Origin: Malus domestica
Lineage: Eukaryota; Streptophyta; Magnoliopsida; Rosales; Rosaceae
Length of the DNA: 64,000 nt
Direction of reading: 5' to 3'
NCBI RefSeq assembly: GCF_042453785.1
Contig: NC_091666.1
Location: 20,852,501-20,916,500, forward strand
The stretch's first letter is position 1; each line of letters begins with the position of its first letter. The translations under genes and the position numbers were made by a program. Shown here piece after piece: positions 9,827-21,140 of the stretch. The notes beneath the pieces are model-generated. The model was not told the DNA's origin and searched no databases. It saw only the letters and a program-made list of their open reading frames with translations.

Positions 9827-12145
9827 CTAAGTGGCTCGAACAAGAGGTGACTGGGGTATCGGCGTATGAGGAGACATCATACACGGAGACATCATGGTGT
9901 CATCCATTCGCCGAGACTGAAAGCTGAGCCTAAGGTTGCTGTGCCATAACCTGTTGCTCTTCCTCGGCACAATTGCTTCCTTGTTTTGTAGCACAAAGGT
10001 TCGGATTCGTGTCAAAGCAACTTCCATGGTCTTGTCATCCATGTTGGCAAAGCATACTCTGAACCAGCCCGGCTCGGGGCAGTGAAATGACGAACCTGGT
10101 GACACATTGAGCTTAACTTCATGGATTATTGTACGCCACAACACCATCTCAGCTTCAAACGTCTGCTCCTTGAGCAGCCTACGCAAGTCCATCCATACAA
10201 AAAGACCGCCATTGCTCTTCAAGCAGTTTGTGCTGACTTGAGCAAGCCCCATTGTGAAGCGCATGTGCCTTGTTTTCAGCCTTTTAGCACTTTGTGCTAT
10301 AAATCTCTTCACAAACTCATTGTCTGACAGCATTGATGCAATCAGATGCTGAGTTTGTGTCGAAACCAATCCAAAACTCGACATCTTTCGTGCGCAATTA
10401 ACGACAGCGTCATTGTAGGAATATACGATGCCAACTCTGAAGCCAGGGAACCCCATGTCTTTTGAAAGACTGTACACAATGTGAATAAGATTGCGGTTGC
10501 ATCCGATGTTTTCCTCTATGATCTCGGCTATGCTTATGAAACTTGGCTGACTGAACACGGTGGCAGCATAGATTTCATCGCAGACTAGATGGATTTTCTT
10601 TTCGTTGATGAATGTCACTAGACTTATGAGGGTGTCTCGGTCAAGGACAGTACCTAAGGGGTTTGAGGGGTTAGTAATGAGCAAGCCCTTTACTCTGATG
10701 TTTGCCTTCTGAGCTTTCTCATAGGCAGCTTCCAATGCTGCTCTGGTGACTTTGAAATTGTTGGAGCTGTCACAGGCAACCGGAATCAGTTGTACTCCCG
10801 TTCGCCATCCCAAATCTCGATCAAAACTGTAATAAAATAGCAAACAAATTTAGCAAAATGCTGGACAATACATGTGACTGTTGTGTATAAGTCAACTTTT
10901 TGTTGTATAATTTCATTAAAATGCTTTCATATCCTCTAAAGCACTATCCTCGATTCCAACTTTGATGCCTTAACAGTTTTCATCAGAAAGATTTTACCAT
11001 CATGAAAAATTCATCCTAAGTTGGAGGACTTATCTATACTCCAATTCGCCAATGGGACATCCCAAACTAATAATGCAATATGTTTTAACTCTCATGCGTG
11101 GCACCACCGCATTATTGACCATGAAATGTCACATGTTGTGTAGGTAAGAATTGAATTCTATAAGAAACCAATTAGCTAGTACCAAGAAAGGGATGGATGC
11201 ATTTACAAATAATAATGTCCAAAGTTTGAACAGTTGTAAACTGTCCTTTTGAAGAAAATGGACCTGCTTTTTCCCCCAAGCATCTTTTTCCAGTTTGTCA
11301 AATTGTGGAACTTAATGCATGGTTCTAAAGCAATCTGTTGACCACCTAAGGCCAAGTTGGTCCAAAAATGATAGTAAATTAAAGGCCAACATCCACTTTT
11401 TAATTGCTAATTGTGGTATTAAACATATTATTAATTATTTTCTCTCTTCATCATATCAAACTTTGATAACAATATCCAAACTTACCCTGGATAATAAGGA
11501 ACGGGCACAAGAAATGCATCTCCAGGATCAGCCAAGCAAAAGGCTATCATCTCATGAGCTCCAGTAGCTCCTCCGCTCATAACAATCCGGTCTGCATCGA
11601 ATGTGACACGATTTCCTCTCACTTTTCCCATAAAATTTGCAACAGCCTGTAGATTATTTCACCAAAAAACTTGGTCAATATATAGCCAAAATTTTAATGA
11701 AATATTGCTAATTAAGATTATTGTATTATTGTAATATTACGTCAATGCATACATTTCTAAACTCTGGCAATCCATGATAATCCTGAAATATGGCTATGTC
11801 CTTGAATTCATTCACCCCTGCTGCTGTGCAAATGGAGGCTTCTGGATTGTTCAAAATCCACTCTTGGATCAAATCAAAACACATCTGCAGAAAGGAGAAG
11901 AAACCAAGAGTTAATTTCTTCAAAAATTACCCAACTTAGAAAAGAATTGAGTTTTCGTTTTTGGACATTCTTACTTGATTTTCTGCAAGACCCATCTGGA
12001 TAACCCCATTAGGGTTCTTGGTGGGATGAAAAGGATCACTATCATAAGCCTTCCATCCATCAAAGTATGGAGAGTTTTCGCCGTGGCCATTGCCTGTTGC
12101 TATCTTAGACAACAGTTGCTGTTGGTTGCTCAAAGTAAACCCCAT
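9827..12145 (-). CDS. ACS: 1-aminocyclopropane-1-carboxylate synthase, type I (487 aa, four exons)
   Basis: Exons on the minus strand are 12145-11975, 11884-11753, 11646-11486 and 10826-9827. All have GT/AG borders and join in frame to 1464 bp with no internal stop. The enzyme converts S-adenosylmethionine to ACC, the committed step of ethylene synthesis, in the cytosol using pyridoxal phosphate. Family motifs visible: GLAENQ at the end of exon 1, [36 protein letters not shown], and [15 protein letters not shown] with the PLP-binding Lys at about residue 277. The C-terminus has the LRLSF phosphosite of CDPKs and several Ser-Pro MAPK sites in the [11 protein letters not shown] tail, which define type I (AtACS2/6-like) enzymes stabilised by phosphorylation. 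It resembles the apple ACS3 group as I recall it; which family member it is cannot be settled here. Confidence 0.95.
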
Positions 12146-12340
12146 TGTTTAAATGCCTAGAAAATCCTCGCAATGCGGTTAGAATTCTGTCAAAAGTGTA
12201 AGGAGAAGAGAGGAGCTAGAGGTCTAGGTTTTGGGTAGTCTTACTGTGCTAAATGGTTTTCGGCTTTCAAAGTTATTATGCAAAGCACAAACAAAAACCG
12301 GATGTGTGATTTAGTTGAGGAATGCAGGTTCTTCAATGGT

Positions 12341-12348
12341 ATTTATAA
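12341..12348 (-). promoter_or_regulatory. TATA box of the ACC synthase gene
   Basis: The minus strand reads CTTTATAAATACC about 200 bp before the start codon. It is the only strong TATA-like motif between the ATG and the MITE at 12534-12896, so it is the likely core promoter. Transcription would start around 12310. Confidence 0.55.
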
Positions 12349-12533
12349 AGAAAGTCTGGTCTCAGATGGCTATGAAAAGTGAGAATCTGATGAAGCTTCC
12401 TATGAACTTTTGAAGGAGCAATATGGTTGTTATTCCTTAAACAGTATATATGAGATATAACCAGGACTTTGAAGAACACACACTTTCTTGGTCACTTCCT
12501 TTTTGTAAGGACAGACAAGGCTAGTTTTGAAGG

Positions 12534-12896
12534 TTGAGGATCCTCTACGGGCAAAGAGGATCCCTGGATCCTGTTTGTGAGGATTCCAGGGATTCTCATA
12601 TTTTATCCGATCATTGTATATTTTGCGGTCTCGGGTTCGAGACTTGGGAGCAGCATTTCCATAAAATGGGGGTAAGGTTAGCCGACATTCACCTCTCCCA
12701 GACTCTGCGTAAAGCGGGAGCCTTGTACACTGGGTACGACCTTATTGTATATTTTGCGGTCAGTTTTCGTTAGATACTATTTTTGTTTAATTTTAAATAA
12801 AAAAATTCATTATAATTTCTGACCGCACCATTACAGTGAACAGATAAAATGTAAGGATCCTCACAAAGAGGATCCGGTGCGGATGAATCCATATCC
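12534..12896. mobile_element. MITE in the ACC synthase promoter, carrying a nested SINE
   Basis: The insert is bounded by the 11-bp direct repeat AGTTTTGAAGG (12523-12533 and 12897-12907). Its ends carry subterminal inverted motifs: GGATCCTCT..GAGGATCC on the left and GGATCCTCACAAAGAGGATCC-type on the right. Without the SINE and its duplication the MITE is about 232 bp. A 9-11 bp duplication would suit a Mutator-like origin, but the terminal repeats are imperfect, so the superfamily is uncertain. It sits about 390 bp upstream of the ATG and about 185 bp upstream of the TATA box. Confidence 0.75.
12631..12743 (+). mobile_element. 5-prime-truncated Au-type SINE
   Basis: This 113-bp piece begins at the pol III B-box (GGTTCGAGAC) and continues through GGGGGTAAGGTTAGCCGACA, CTCCCAGACTCTGCG and GGGTACGACCTT, which I recognise as the 3-prime half of the widespread plant Au SINE. 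It is flanked by a perfect 18-bp target-site duplication (12613-12630 and 12744-12761), showing insertion by LINE-type machinery into the MITE. The A-box half is missing. Confidence 0.85.
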
Positions 12897-12907
12897 AGTT
12901 TTGAAGG

Positions 12908-14920
12908 GGACTTTCAGCCATCATCAATAAATTTCCTCTTTAATATTCTGGATTAATCTGGTCTACATTTAGTCAAATCATCCTATAGGGAAGTTTGTAG
13001 CAAACAAAAACAATTTTATTAGATCAACACAGCCTATGCTGATGTGGTATGATAAAATTACTTTTTAAAATTCCTGTTTCATACGGATAACGTGATCTTA
13101 TTGTCTCAACACAAGTTTTTTTCAATGTTTAGACCCACCAAAATTGCATCACATGATAATCCATTGAAATTTAGGGTTGGTGTCATGTTACTAGAGACTC
13201 CCTAAAGTTTCGGCGAATTATAAATTATGAAACATTTGCCATTCCTAAGCATCATGTAGTAGTTGTCAAGATTTTCAAGTAATCTTCAGTATGAATGGGA
13301 TACACGCATGCTTGGTTTTATCTTGAAATCTGGATCGAACAGAAAAAACATCTTAGTATACGTGGTCCATCTAGAACGTACAACTTTTGATCCCATATAC
13401 ATTAAATTCACCAGTTCTTTTTTTTTTTTTTTTCTGGTGGAATAATGCACCTCAGAATTGCTTTTCAACCAGATTTTTTAGAGTGCTAGTGGGTTGGTAT
13501 CTGAGTCATATGATACGAGGCAAAACCACTAGCATTCATAGAATTTCTTGCTGGAACCCACCTCTGCTCAGCCTGGGAGTGTGGGTGTTTACTAAAAAAT
13601 AGAAGGTTGTTGGTAGACCGTGAATTTAAATAAATGATTAGATGAGTAATAAGCTACCAAAAAAATTCCGTTTAGTTTGCGAATTAGAGCTATGAGATTG
13701 GGTAGGAAATCTCAATGTCGTTGTCGAGAATCTAATACCTGAAACAAATATTTGGTGTTAGGTTAGGTTATAGCACATGGTGTCACTCCTGGCTCCACCC
13801 TTGCCTCTAGCAGATGATAGTGCATGAAAGGAAATTTAATGAAAACGCACACCCATTTTTTTCTTTTTACATATTCTTATTTAATCATGTCTGTTGATTA
13901 TGCTTAATTTGTTCAATTCGATAAAATTAGAAACCAGCATGAGAGTTCTATTCTTAAGAAGTTCATTCTGCAAACCAAGCGTTCCTTAAGTTCAACTCCA
14001 TTCATTGGTTTGTTCTATGGGTGGATTCAATCAAGAGTTTTAGGGATGAAAGTGGATCAAACCGAACCGTGTCCATTTTTTATTGATTCGGGACCATTTT
14101 AATGTATGGCATATTTCTAAACGAAGACTATTTGAGTTCTTAAATGCAAAAAGTCAATTTTTTTACATAACGGCGTAACATTATTTTACTATACAAACAA
14201 AATAATCTGAACTATTCATTATCTTTATTATGAACAAAAATATCATCTTTAGAAAAAATTATTCAATTGTAAGACCGTTTAATCATCTCTGTGAATCAAA
14301 CAAGTTGACTTTTAATCATGAGAATATTGTTTGGTACCAGCCGACCGTCAGTTGTTCAACACATGGTTAAATAGTCTCCATATTAAATGAATTTTTCTAA
14401 AAATAATTTTTAGATAATAATCAAGAAAATAAACTGTTCAAATTATGACGTACATACATTGAAATAATGACACATCGTTATATATAATAATAAAAACTAA
14501 ATAAATAAAAACTCCAAAAAAAGTTCATTCCGCGAACCAAACGGGCTTTAAGTTCGACTCCATTCATTGATTCACTTAAAAAGAATTTAAAATATGGGTG
14601 GCTATCCGCTATTATTGTCATTTTTGTCAACGATATAGGGTGGCTATTGCTAACATCATCGGTCAAGGTTTGAGACTTTCTTTGGTCAGCATCTCCAGAT
14701 GGTAAAAAAGATTACTGCCATCAGTGCAGCAGAGTGTATCGTTGAAAGGGCTTTGCTTTGCTTTGTTTGGTTACGGTCCATTGGTAGTGGAAAATATTTT
14801 CCCATATTTTTTGTCAAAGGTCATAAGTTAGAAATTGGAATGGTTCCACCTCCACGTGGGGAGTTGAAATTTTAATTCCAATTCAAATCTTTGCAAAAGG
14901 ATCCCTAAACAATATTAATT
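12908..14920. other. Intergenic, A/T-rich, with one dispersed direct repeat pair
   Basis: No gene is visible. The frames around 13263-13602 overlap a poly-T tract and lack any protein character. A roughly 55-bp direct repeat beginning AAGTTCATTC is found at about 13959-14014 and 14521-14577, about 560 bp apart, with several mismatches. Confidence 0.5.
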
Positions 14921-15078
14921 AAGGAACTCTAACGAAAAGCTTTCGGTACTATTCATTTTAATGAAAAACCATATTTTTATACTAAAAAATCAATCATGGT
15001 ACTATTCACTTTACCATTTATTTTGTCCTTATCGTTAAAACTCAAAATTTTCAAGATTTTTTTTTATTAGTTTTCCTT
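14921..15078. mobile_element. Short MITE (158 bp)
   Basis: The ends AAGGAACTCTAACGAAAA and TTATTAGTTTTCCTT are inverted relative to each other, and the element is flanked by a 7-bp repeat ATTAATT (14914-14920 and 15079-15085). The interior contains two related TACTATTCACTTTA-type stretches. I recall this as a common interspersed repeat of Rosaceae genomes. No coding capacity. Confidence 0.7.
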
Positions 15079-15439
15079 ATTAATTAAGCAGAAAATTGAT
15101 GTCCATTGTATCGCTTTGAAATGGTCGAGTCCGGTTTGAGTAACTGGCTCTGTCTTCTGGGTTTGGAACCAATTTAGTCATGGATATTCAAAGATTGTTC
15201 GCCTCTCCTCTTCCCACATGGTTTTCATTTGTTTGTTCTTTTAAATTGTGAAAACTTTGAATAAATAAGAACACTTGAAAAAAGAAAACCTCACAAGAGA
15301 TATATCCATGTCACATGCTATAAAGATTGATTCGTGTAAGAAAAATTCAATTCCCCATGGGGACAATAACTCACCGAAAATGATTTGTGCACTCTTTTTT
15401 TCTCTTTCTGCACATTCATGTTTATATTTGTTCTTGAAA

Positions 15440-15975
15440 ATTTTTTGAAATATCATATGAACTTATATGCATATATTAATTTGTCATATGAACTAAAATT
15501 TTAAGCAATTTGTCATACTAACTTTTCGAAATCATTCATTTATCATCTTACCCTAACACCGTTAAGTTTTTCATCCAAAATAAATAATATCATCCAACTT
15601 TACCATGGATTGAAAGATTTCCCAATAACTAAACATTTTTTAGTCGTCTTCGCTTCAAATCACAGAAAATTGAGTGCAGGTTGTTCCTCTTTTCTGAATG
15701 GCAAACCCTTAGATTCTTGTATACTAGATCCACCTCCTCTTTATACTTTTTTTTAAGAAACCCTAGAATTATTATTGTCGAAAGCAACATACTAGAAGAG
15801 TGAGATATTAAAATATCTGAAATAACCCTGAACACAATTTGTTTTGGATTGAAAACTTAACGAAGTTAACAAATTAATAATTTCGGAAAGTTGGTATGAC
15901 AAATCGCGAGATTTTAGCTCATATAACAAATTGAAAAAGAAGTATAAGCTCATATGACATTTCAAAAAAAAATTC
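15440..15975. mobile_element. Foldback element with long imperfect inverted arms
   Basis: The left arm (about 15445-15590) and the right arm (about 15830-15970) are reverse complements with scattered mismatches. Shared blocks include TTTGTCATATGA/ACTAAAATTTT, TTTGTCATACTAACTTT and GTTAAGTTTTCAATCCAAAA-type sequence. The loop (15590-15830) is A/T-rich. No transposase frame is present, so this is a non-autonomous element. Confidence 0.65.
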
Positions 15976-15984
15976 TCTTTGTGC

Positions 15985-16345
15985 TTTCCTGTTTTATTCA
16001 ATTTGAAAGTCATAATTAAGCAAATGTGTGGTGAGAAGAAAAAATGTGTATATAAATCATTTCTCTAGCTTGGTGGGAATTTACAAGGTCATATTTATTT
16101 ATGTTTATTCATCATCTTTGGTTTATTCAATTCGAAAATCATAACTAAACATGTGTCCCGGAAAGAAAAGAGGTGTGAGAAAGTCATTTTCCTAACTTAG
16201 TGGGCATTCCACAAGGTCATGTTTATGTCTGTTCTTTCATCCTCTTTATTTTATTCAATCTGAAAGCCATAACTAAACAGATGTGTCATCGGATGAAAGA
16301 GGTTTTTAAAAATAATTTTCCTTAGTAGGAACCCCACAAGGTCAC
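15985..16345 (+). repeat. About 127-bp tandem repeat, nearly three units
   Basis: The start motif TTATTCAATT(T/C)GAAA(G/A)TCATAA recurs at about 15990, 16122 and 16250, each followed by an AAACAGATGTGT-like motif and, about 90 bp on, by CCACAAGGTCA. Units are about 80 percent alike by eye. From 16345 to 17165 a diverged sequence with partly inverted ends (TTAGGTTCTAACCC against GGTTTGAACCCAAC) may be an old MITE; this is weak. Confidence 0.55.
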
Positions 16346-17910
16346 CAAGGTTCAACCTCAATTTCTAGCCTAGAAAATTTAGGTTCTAACCCAAAAACAA
16401 TTTTTCTCCTCCAATGATTTTGCCTTCAAATTTAAACCCGAAATTATTAAAGAATAATTTTAGCCTAATTTTTATCAGTAAATTTTATAAAATAAAATTT
16501 ATGTAGATTATTCTGATTTATTTTTATGAACATTTTAACTAAAAGATATTTAAATTTCGATAAATAATGAAAAATCACTAAACCTGTCTCATTCTTACAC
16601 ATATGCACCATATGAAAGAACATGGGAAACCACACAACTTACCCCATTCTTAAACACAACTACCCCCATTCTTAAACACAACCACATAGGTGGGTAGAAA
16701 GAAAAAAGGGAAGAATTGTCTGGCGAAAGTGGATTCTGTGTGAATGTTTGAACAAATATCTAGGTATTTATAAAGTTTTTGGATGAGTTTTGGTTTAAAT
16801 AATTGCTTTAGTCGTTGAATCTGATTTTGGCTAGATTTTTTTTACCGTTAGATTTGCTTGTATTCGATCTCAACCGTTTGATTTAATGTATTTATAAAAA
16901 TAACTTTTTAAATAAATTTGAATCTTGACAGTTGGTTAGCCAAACAGTCCAACCAGTCGTTGGTCTTTTCACAAGTAGCCGACAATGTCAACAACTAGGT
17001 CTTAGTGCTGAGTATGAGCCAATAGCTTTGGGTTTTTTTGGGGGTTAAATTTGGCCCCAAAATAAGTTTTAACCTAAAACCTTTTTCCAGCCCAATGATT
17101 GGAGAAGTTTTGAGCGAGTTTAAAACTTAAATTTTAGGTTTGAACCCAACGATTGGAGTTGGTCTAAAGAAAAAAATATCTAAACTATATGAATGCGTAT
17201 TCAAACTTAGATGCCGAAGAAAAAACACACTTCAAACACCGATGGCCATGAGCCATGCCACCCACCAAAAGATTTGATTTTCTCTTTTCAATCTTTTAAT
17301 TATGAATTTAAATACCAAGTTTTTTCTTTGGTATAATCAACCAAAACATTATGGCAAGCTTAAAAGCTTCAATATTTTCAACTCCATTCCAAGCCTACTA
17401 ACAAACATGGAAAAATTGGAATCTGTAAGATCAGGTTCAATGCTTTTCAATCTTTTGGATTCCATTCCAACGTCCAAGTCGACTAAGCAATACCAAAAAC
17501 GAATATCACAATCTAAAAGTGCTTACCTTGCGACTCATAAAAGCATAAGTGAATTCAAATTTGACAAACTGATTGGCCTTTGCAAATTTCTGCACGTGTT
17601 TGTTTGATCAGGAACAAAACACATGGTTTCAAGTCCAAAGCTTGCCGACGGCAAAATTAATCTGTTACTGTGACACCATGGTCCCGATTATATATCATGT
17701 CATGCTTGCATCATGTTGAAATATGATGACGGTTTCAAAGAAATCCAGAACAAGAGAAATAACTTTTCATATATGTGATTCCAACCAGATGCACAGCTGT
17801 GTCGAGTACATAAATTGATTACCTATAAGTTGTAAGCAGCACAGCGGCATACAACAGCCATGATAAACTACAATTGCCACGATTTCAGAACTGCAATCAA
17901 AGGCCTCCTT

Positions 17911-19643
17911 TTACTTTCTCATAAGAAGAACCACTGTGTGAGCTGCAATGCTTCGGTTTTCGCCAAGACTGTCCACCTTCTCATGAGTTTTAGCTTTGAG
18001 ATTCACAACGGAGGGGTCTGCTCCAAGCAGCTTAGCTAAGTTGGCCTTCATAACCTCTTTGTGCGGGCTTAATTTCGGTCTTTGAAGAATCAAAGTAGCA
18101 TCTAAGTTTCCAATCTCATAACCTGCTTCGTGCATCAATCTCACCTGGAATTATACCATATCACAGAATATAAGCATTCTTACATATTAAATACATTTTC
18201 TTTTACATTCTTCCTTGCAATTGCCATGTATAATCAATCATTCAACAAATCATGCTCTGTTTTGACAGAGTTACAACAGTTTTCCGTATTAAGGAAATGA
18301 TTTTTTATTTTTATTTTCTTAAGCCATGAAATGTACGAAGATAGTGGTCCACGACAAGTTTTGCAGCCACGACCAAAGTCTTGAGACTCAGATTTGAGTC
18401 CCCGAGGTTGGAAGGCTCATGAAACTGGGTATTCGAGCAGAACAGGCAATCCATGTTTTGGACCAATGCCCGTACGTGCTCCTACATCACTCAAGACTTG
18501 AGACTCTAAGCAGGTATTTGGACTCCAGGGGCAGAAGCTTTGGTGTCTGGACAGAATATAGGGTCAAGACCTCGGGCCCTGAGGTCCAGTACTTGAACTG
18601 GAGCTCTGACCGCCTCAAACTCAAAGTTCGGGTCTTGGGGCCTAGCAGTTCCCTGGACTCAAGGTTCAATGTTCTAATACATTCGTATTGTATATCTCAA
18701 CTATACTGCTTACTGCTTAGTTTGACTTCCCTTTCTACACACCTTTGTTAATTTCTAACCGTCGGATTCAAGGAGAATCAAAGGACACAAATAAACAAGG
18801 GTGTGCACAAGCAGAAAAAAACTAAAGTGTGCGGAAATCATTTCCCATTATTTGTTCATATCATAACCAGCACACAATCAGATTTTGTTCATCCCCAATG
18901 TTACAATTCATCGAAAGTAATGGTTACTGAGAACCCAAAACATAAAGTTTACACACCCGCAAGCTAAATGAAACCTTAAACTCAACGAAAAGAGCTCAAA
19001 TGAATCAAAACCAGCAAACAAGAACGAGGAGGAGGATAACTTACAGCTTCTTTGATGAAAACAGAGGAAGCTGCACCCCTCCACTTAGGATCCGAATTCG
19101 GAAATATCTGCCCGATATCCGGAAGCCCCAACGCCCCCAATATCCCATCCACCACACAGTGAAGCAACACATCTCCTACGCACACAAAAATCAATTCGAA
19201 AATTCAAAATTGAATCCAAAGTTTACAACTTTAAATACCAAATGTCAAATTACAGGAAGAAAAAGCAGATTAATGGAGGAATTACCGTCGGAATGTGCCT
19301 CGCAGCCTCTATCGTGGGGTATGTCGATGCCGCCGATTATCAGAGGGTACCCGGGCTCCAGCCGGTGCAGGTCGAACCCGTGCCCGACCTGAAAAGGCAA
19401 GAGCTTGGACGGAGTGGCGGGAGCCGGAACCTGGGCGACCTCGAAGGTCGTGCTCGCGGAGGCGCAAAATACAGGCCTGCGCGTCGTTTTGGGGGTTCGG
19501 AGAGACAGAGGAGTCAAGGATGGTTGAAGACTGTAGGGGTTTAGGGCGGGGAGGTGGGAACGAGGAAGAGAGCGGGTGAGTGGCTTGGTGGTTGTGGCGG
19601 TGGTGATTGAGGAGGCGCACGCTGGAGTAGCTGCCATGGCCAT
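17911..19643 (-). CDS. ISPF: 2-C-methyl-D-erythritol 2,4-cyclodiphosphate synthase, plastid (240 aa, three exons)
   Basis: Exons on the minus strand are 19643-19286, 19175-19045 and 18144-17911. They have GT/AG borders and join in frame to 723 bp. The enzyme cyclises CDP-methylerythritol 2-phosphate to the cyclodiphosphate with release of CMP, the fifth step of the MEP pathway, in the chloroplast stroma. Residues 1 to about 75 are Ser/Thr/Pro-rich and positively charged, as in a transit peptide. The IspF fold starts at [13 protein letters not shown], with the metal-binding Asp91 and His93; the third metal ligand is His125 in SDGDVLLHC across the first splice site. The ATG at 19637 is a close alternative start. 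The second intron (18145-19044) holds an unexplained GC-richer insert. Confidence 0.95.
18360..18680. other. Unexplained GC-richer block inside ISPF intron 2
   Basis: This stretch differs in base composition from the A/T-rich intron around it. It contains several related and inverted short motifs (GACTTGAGACTC, TTGAGACTCAGATTTGAGTC, GGACTCCAGGG, CCCTGGACTCAAGG). It resembles an inserted repeat, but neither clear terminal repeats nor a target-site duplication could be fixed by eye. The frame through it shows no known domain. Confidence 0.4.
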
Positions 19644-21140
19644 AGCTGAAGGTGCTCTGGCACAGGACTCGATACGACGGCGTTCTTGTTTATCTGGTTT
19701 CTGTTAGTGTTCGTTATAGCTGAGCTAGCGGGACCGACTTTTTGTCTCAACTGAAATTCGAGTGTTCAGTGGCATATTCTTCAATTTCCTAACTTGGTAA
19801 GGAAATTATTTATTAATGGAAAATTTTATTTGAATTCATTTAACTCATTTTTATACCCAACCTACTCTATTCATCTATATTGTTTTTTATCAAATAATTA
19901 ATATATCTTTAAAATCAAATTTATTACCTAAAATACTCTCTCAAACCCAATTCAAAATGTAAAAGTATCTTTACACTTATTCCTTTCATAAAATAACACC
20001 TTTAATTGAATTTTTTTCTTTTCTTTTCAAAGAGACGTCTTTTGCCCCTCTATAATTGCATATGCCATATAAGACTAGCATTTCCATGTCATTTTTTTTT
20101 CTGCTACCACAACCCATCCATGGATTTGGGATCCAAGATATCATTCCATAGACTTGAATTTGCTAAGAGAATGTTATGCAAGCTCCAGTTCAGTCATTTT
20201 TAAATCAAACATTTTCATGTAATTTTTAAGAAATTTTGAAGTGACATAGGGCTAGGTGTTTTGCTGCTATGTTAATAAACAAATAAATAAATTGGGGCTA
20301 TTTTGAATTAAAAAAAAGGTGCAAGACATGCCACCCGCTAGTTCATGGTTAAGGTTGAGCAATCTTTACTTGCATAAAGAATCAAGTTTTATGTCTTTGC
20401 AATACTAATCAAAAGTCCTTGCACTGGTGTTTTGGGGCGTATACAGACGGCAAAAAAAAGTAAATACAATATAATATAAAAATTATGAAATTTAATCCAA
20501 AGAAGAAGCAAACAAACAAAATATCTATAAATTGAGTCATACCTTAGTTGGAGAATTAAAAACTTCAAAATCACCATCCATCAATAGAAAAGTAAATACA
20601 ATATAATATAAAAATTATGAAATTTAATCCAAAGAAGAAGTAAACAAACAAAATATCTATAAATTGAGTCATGCATTAGTTGGAGAATTAAAAACTTCAA
20701 AATCACCATCCATCAATAGAAAAGCTTGTTTTCTCTATCAAAGCTATTAGGGTTTTAGTCAGAATGAACATAGGATAAACAAATGGTGATGCTAGGGTTT
20801 AATTATAGTATGTGGGTCTATTGATAAATTTGATTTTTATTATTAATTTCATTTTGTACTGAATAATAATTATGCAATAGGGTAAAATTGACAATTAACA
20901 TTTAAAATTTGAGTTGAGTGTAGAAAGAGGTTAGATGGATTTAAATAAAATTTCCCTTTATTAATAAGATAAGGATTAGATGCTCTTTCAATGCTTTGAC
21001 AACAAAATTGTTGGCAGCAAAAGAGGGATTGGTTTTTACATATGATGCTGGGTTTCTTGTCATCATTTTTTTTGCCGGTGACAGTGACGCGAAGGCAATA
21101 TGATGACTTATGAATTGGCGAATATGGACTTAGCAATGGA
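19644..21140. other. Intergenic between ISPF and the Harbinger element
   Basis: This holds the ISPF 5-prime flank (the promoter should be just right of 19643) and A/T-rich sequence. Within it, 20459-20724 is a near-identical tandem duplication. No gene is supported. Confidence 0.5.
20459..20724 (+). repeat. 132-bp tandem duplication, two copies
   Basis: The unit begins AGTAAATACAATATAATAT at 20459 and again at 20591. The copies differ at only a few positions (for example GAAGAAGC against GAAGAAGT and ATACCTTAG against ATGCATTAG). The near-identity implies a recent event. Confidence 0.9.

Noticed and set aside
12631..12743. tRNA gene suggested by the GGTTCGAGAC B-box
   Set aside because: No A-box and no cloverleaf; the sequence and 18-bp duplication identify a truncated SINE.
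13263..13602. Short frames around the poly-T tract
   Set aside because: Low complexity and no conserved motif on either strand.
19000..19579. Plus-strand frames of 94-130 codons over 19000-19579
   Set aside because: They are antisense to ISPF exons 1 and 2; Arg/Gly-rich content comes from the GC-rich transit peptide region.
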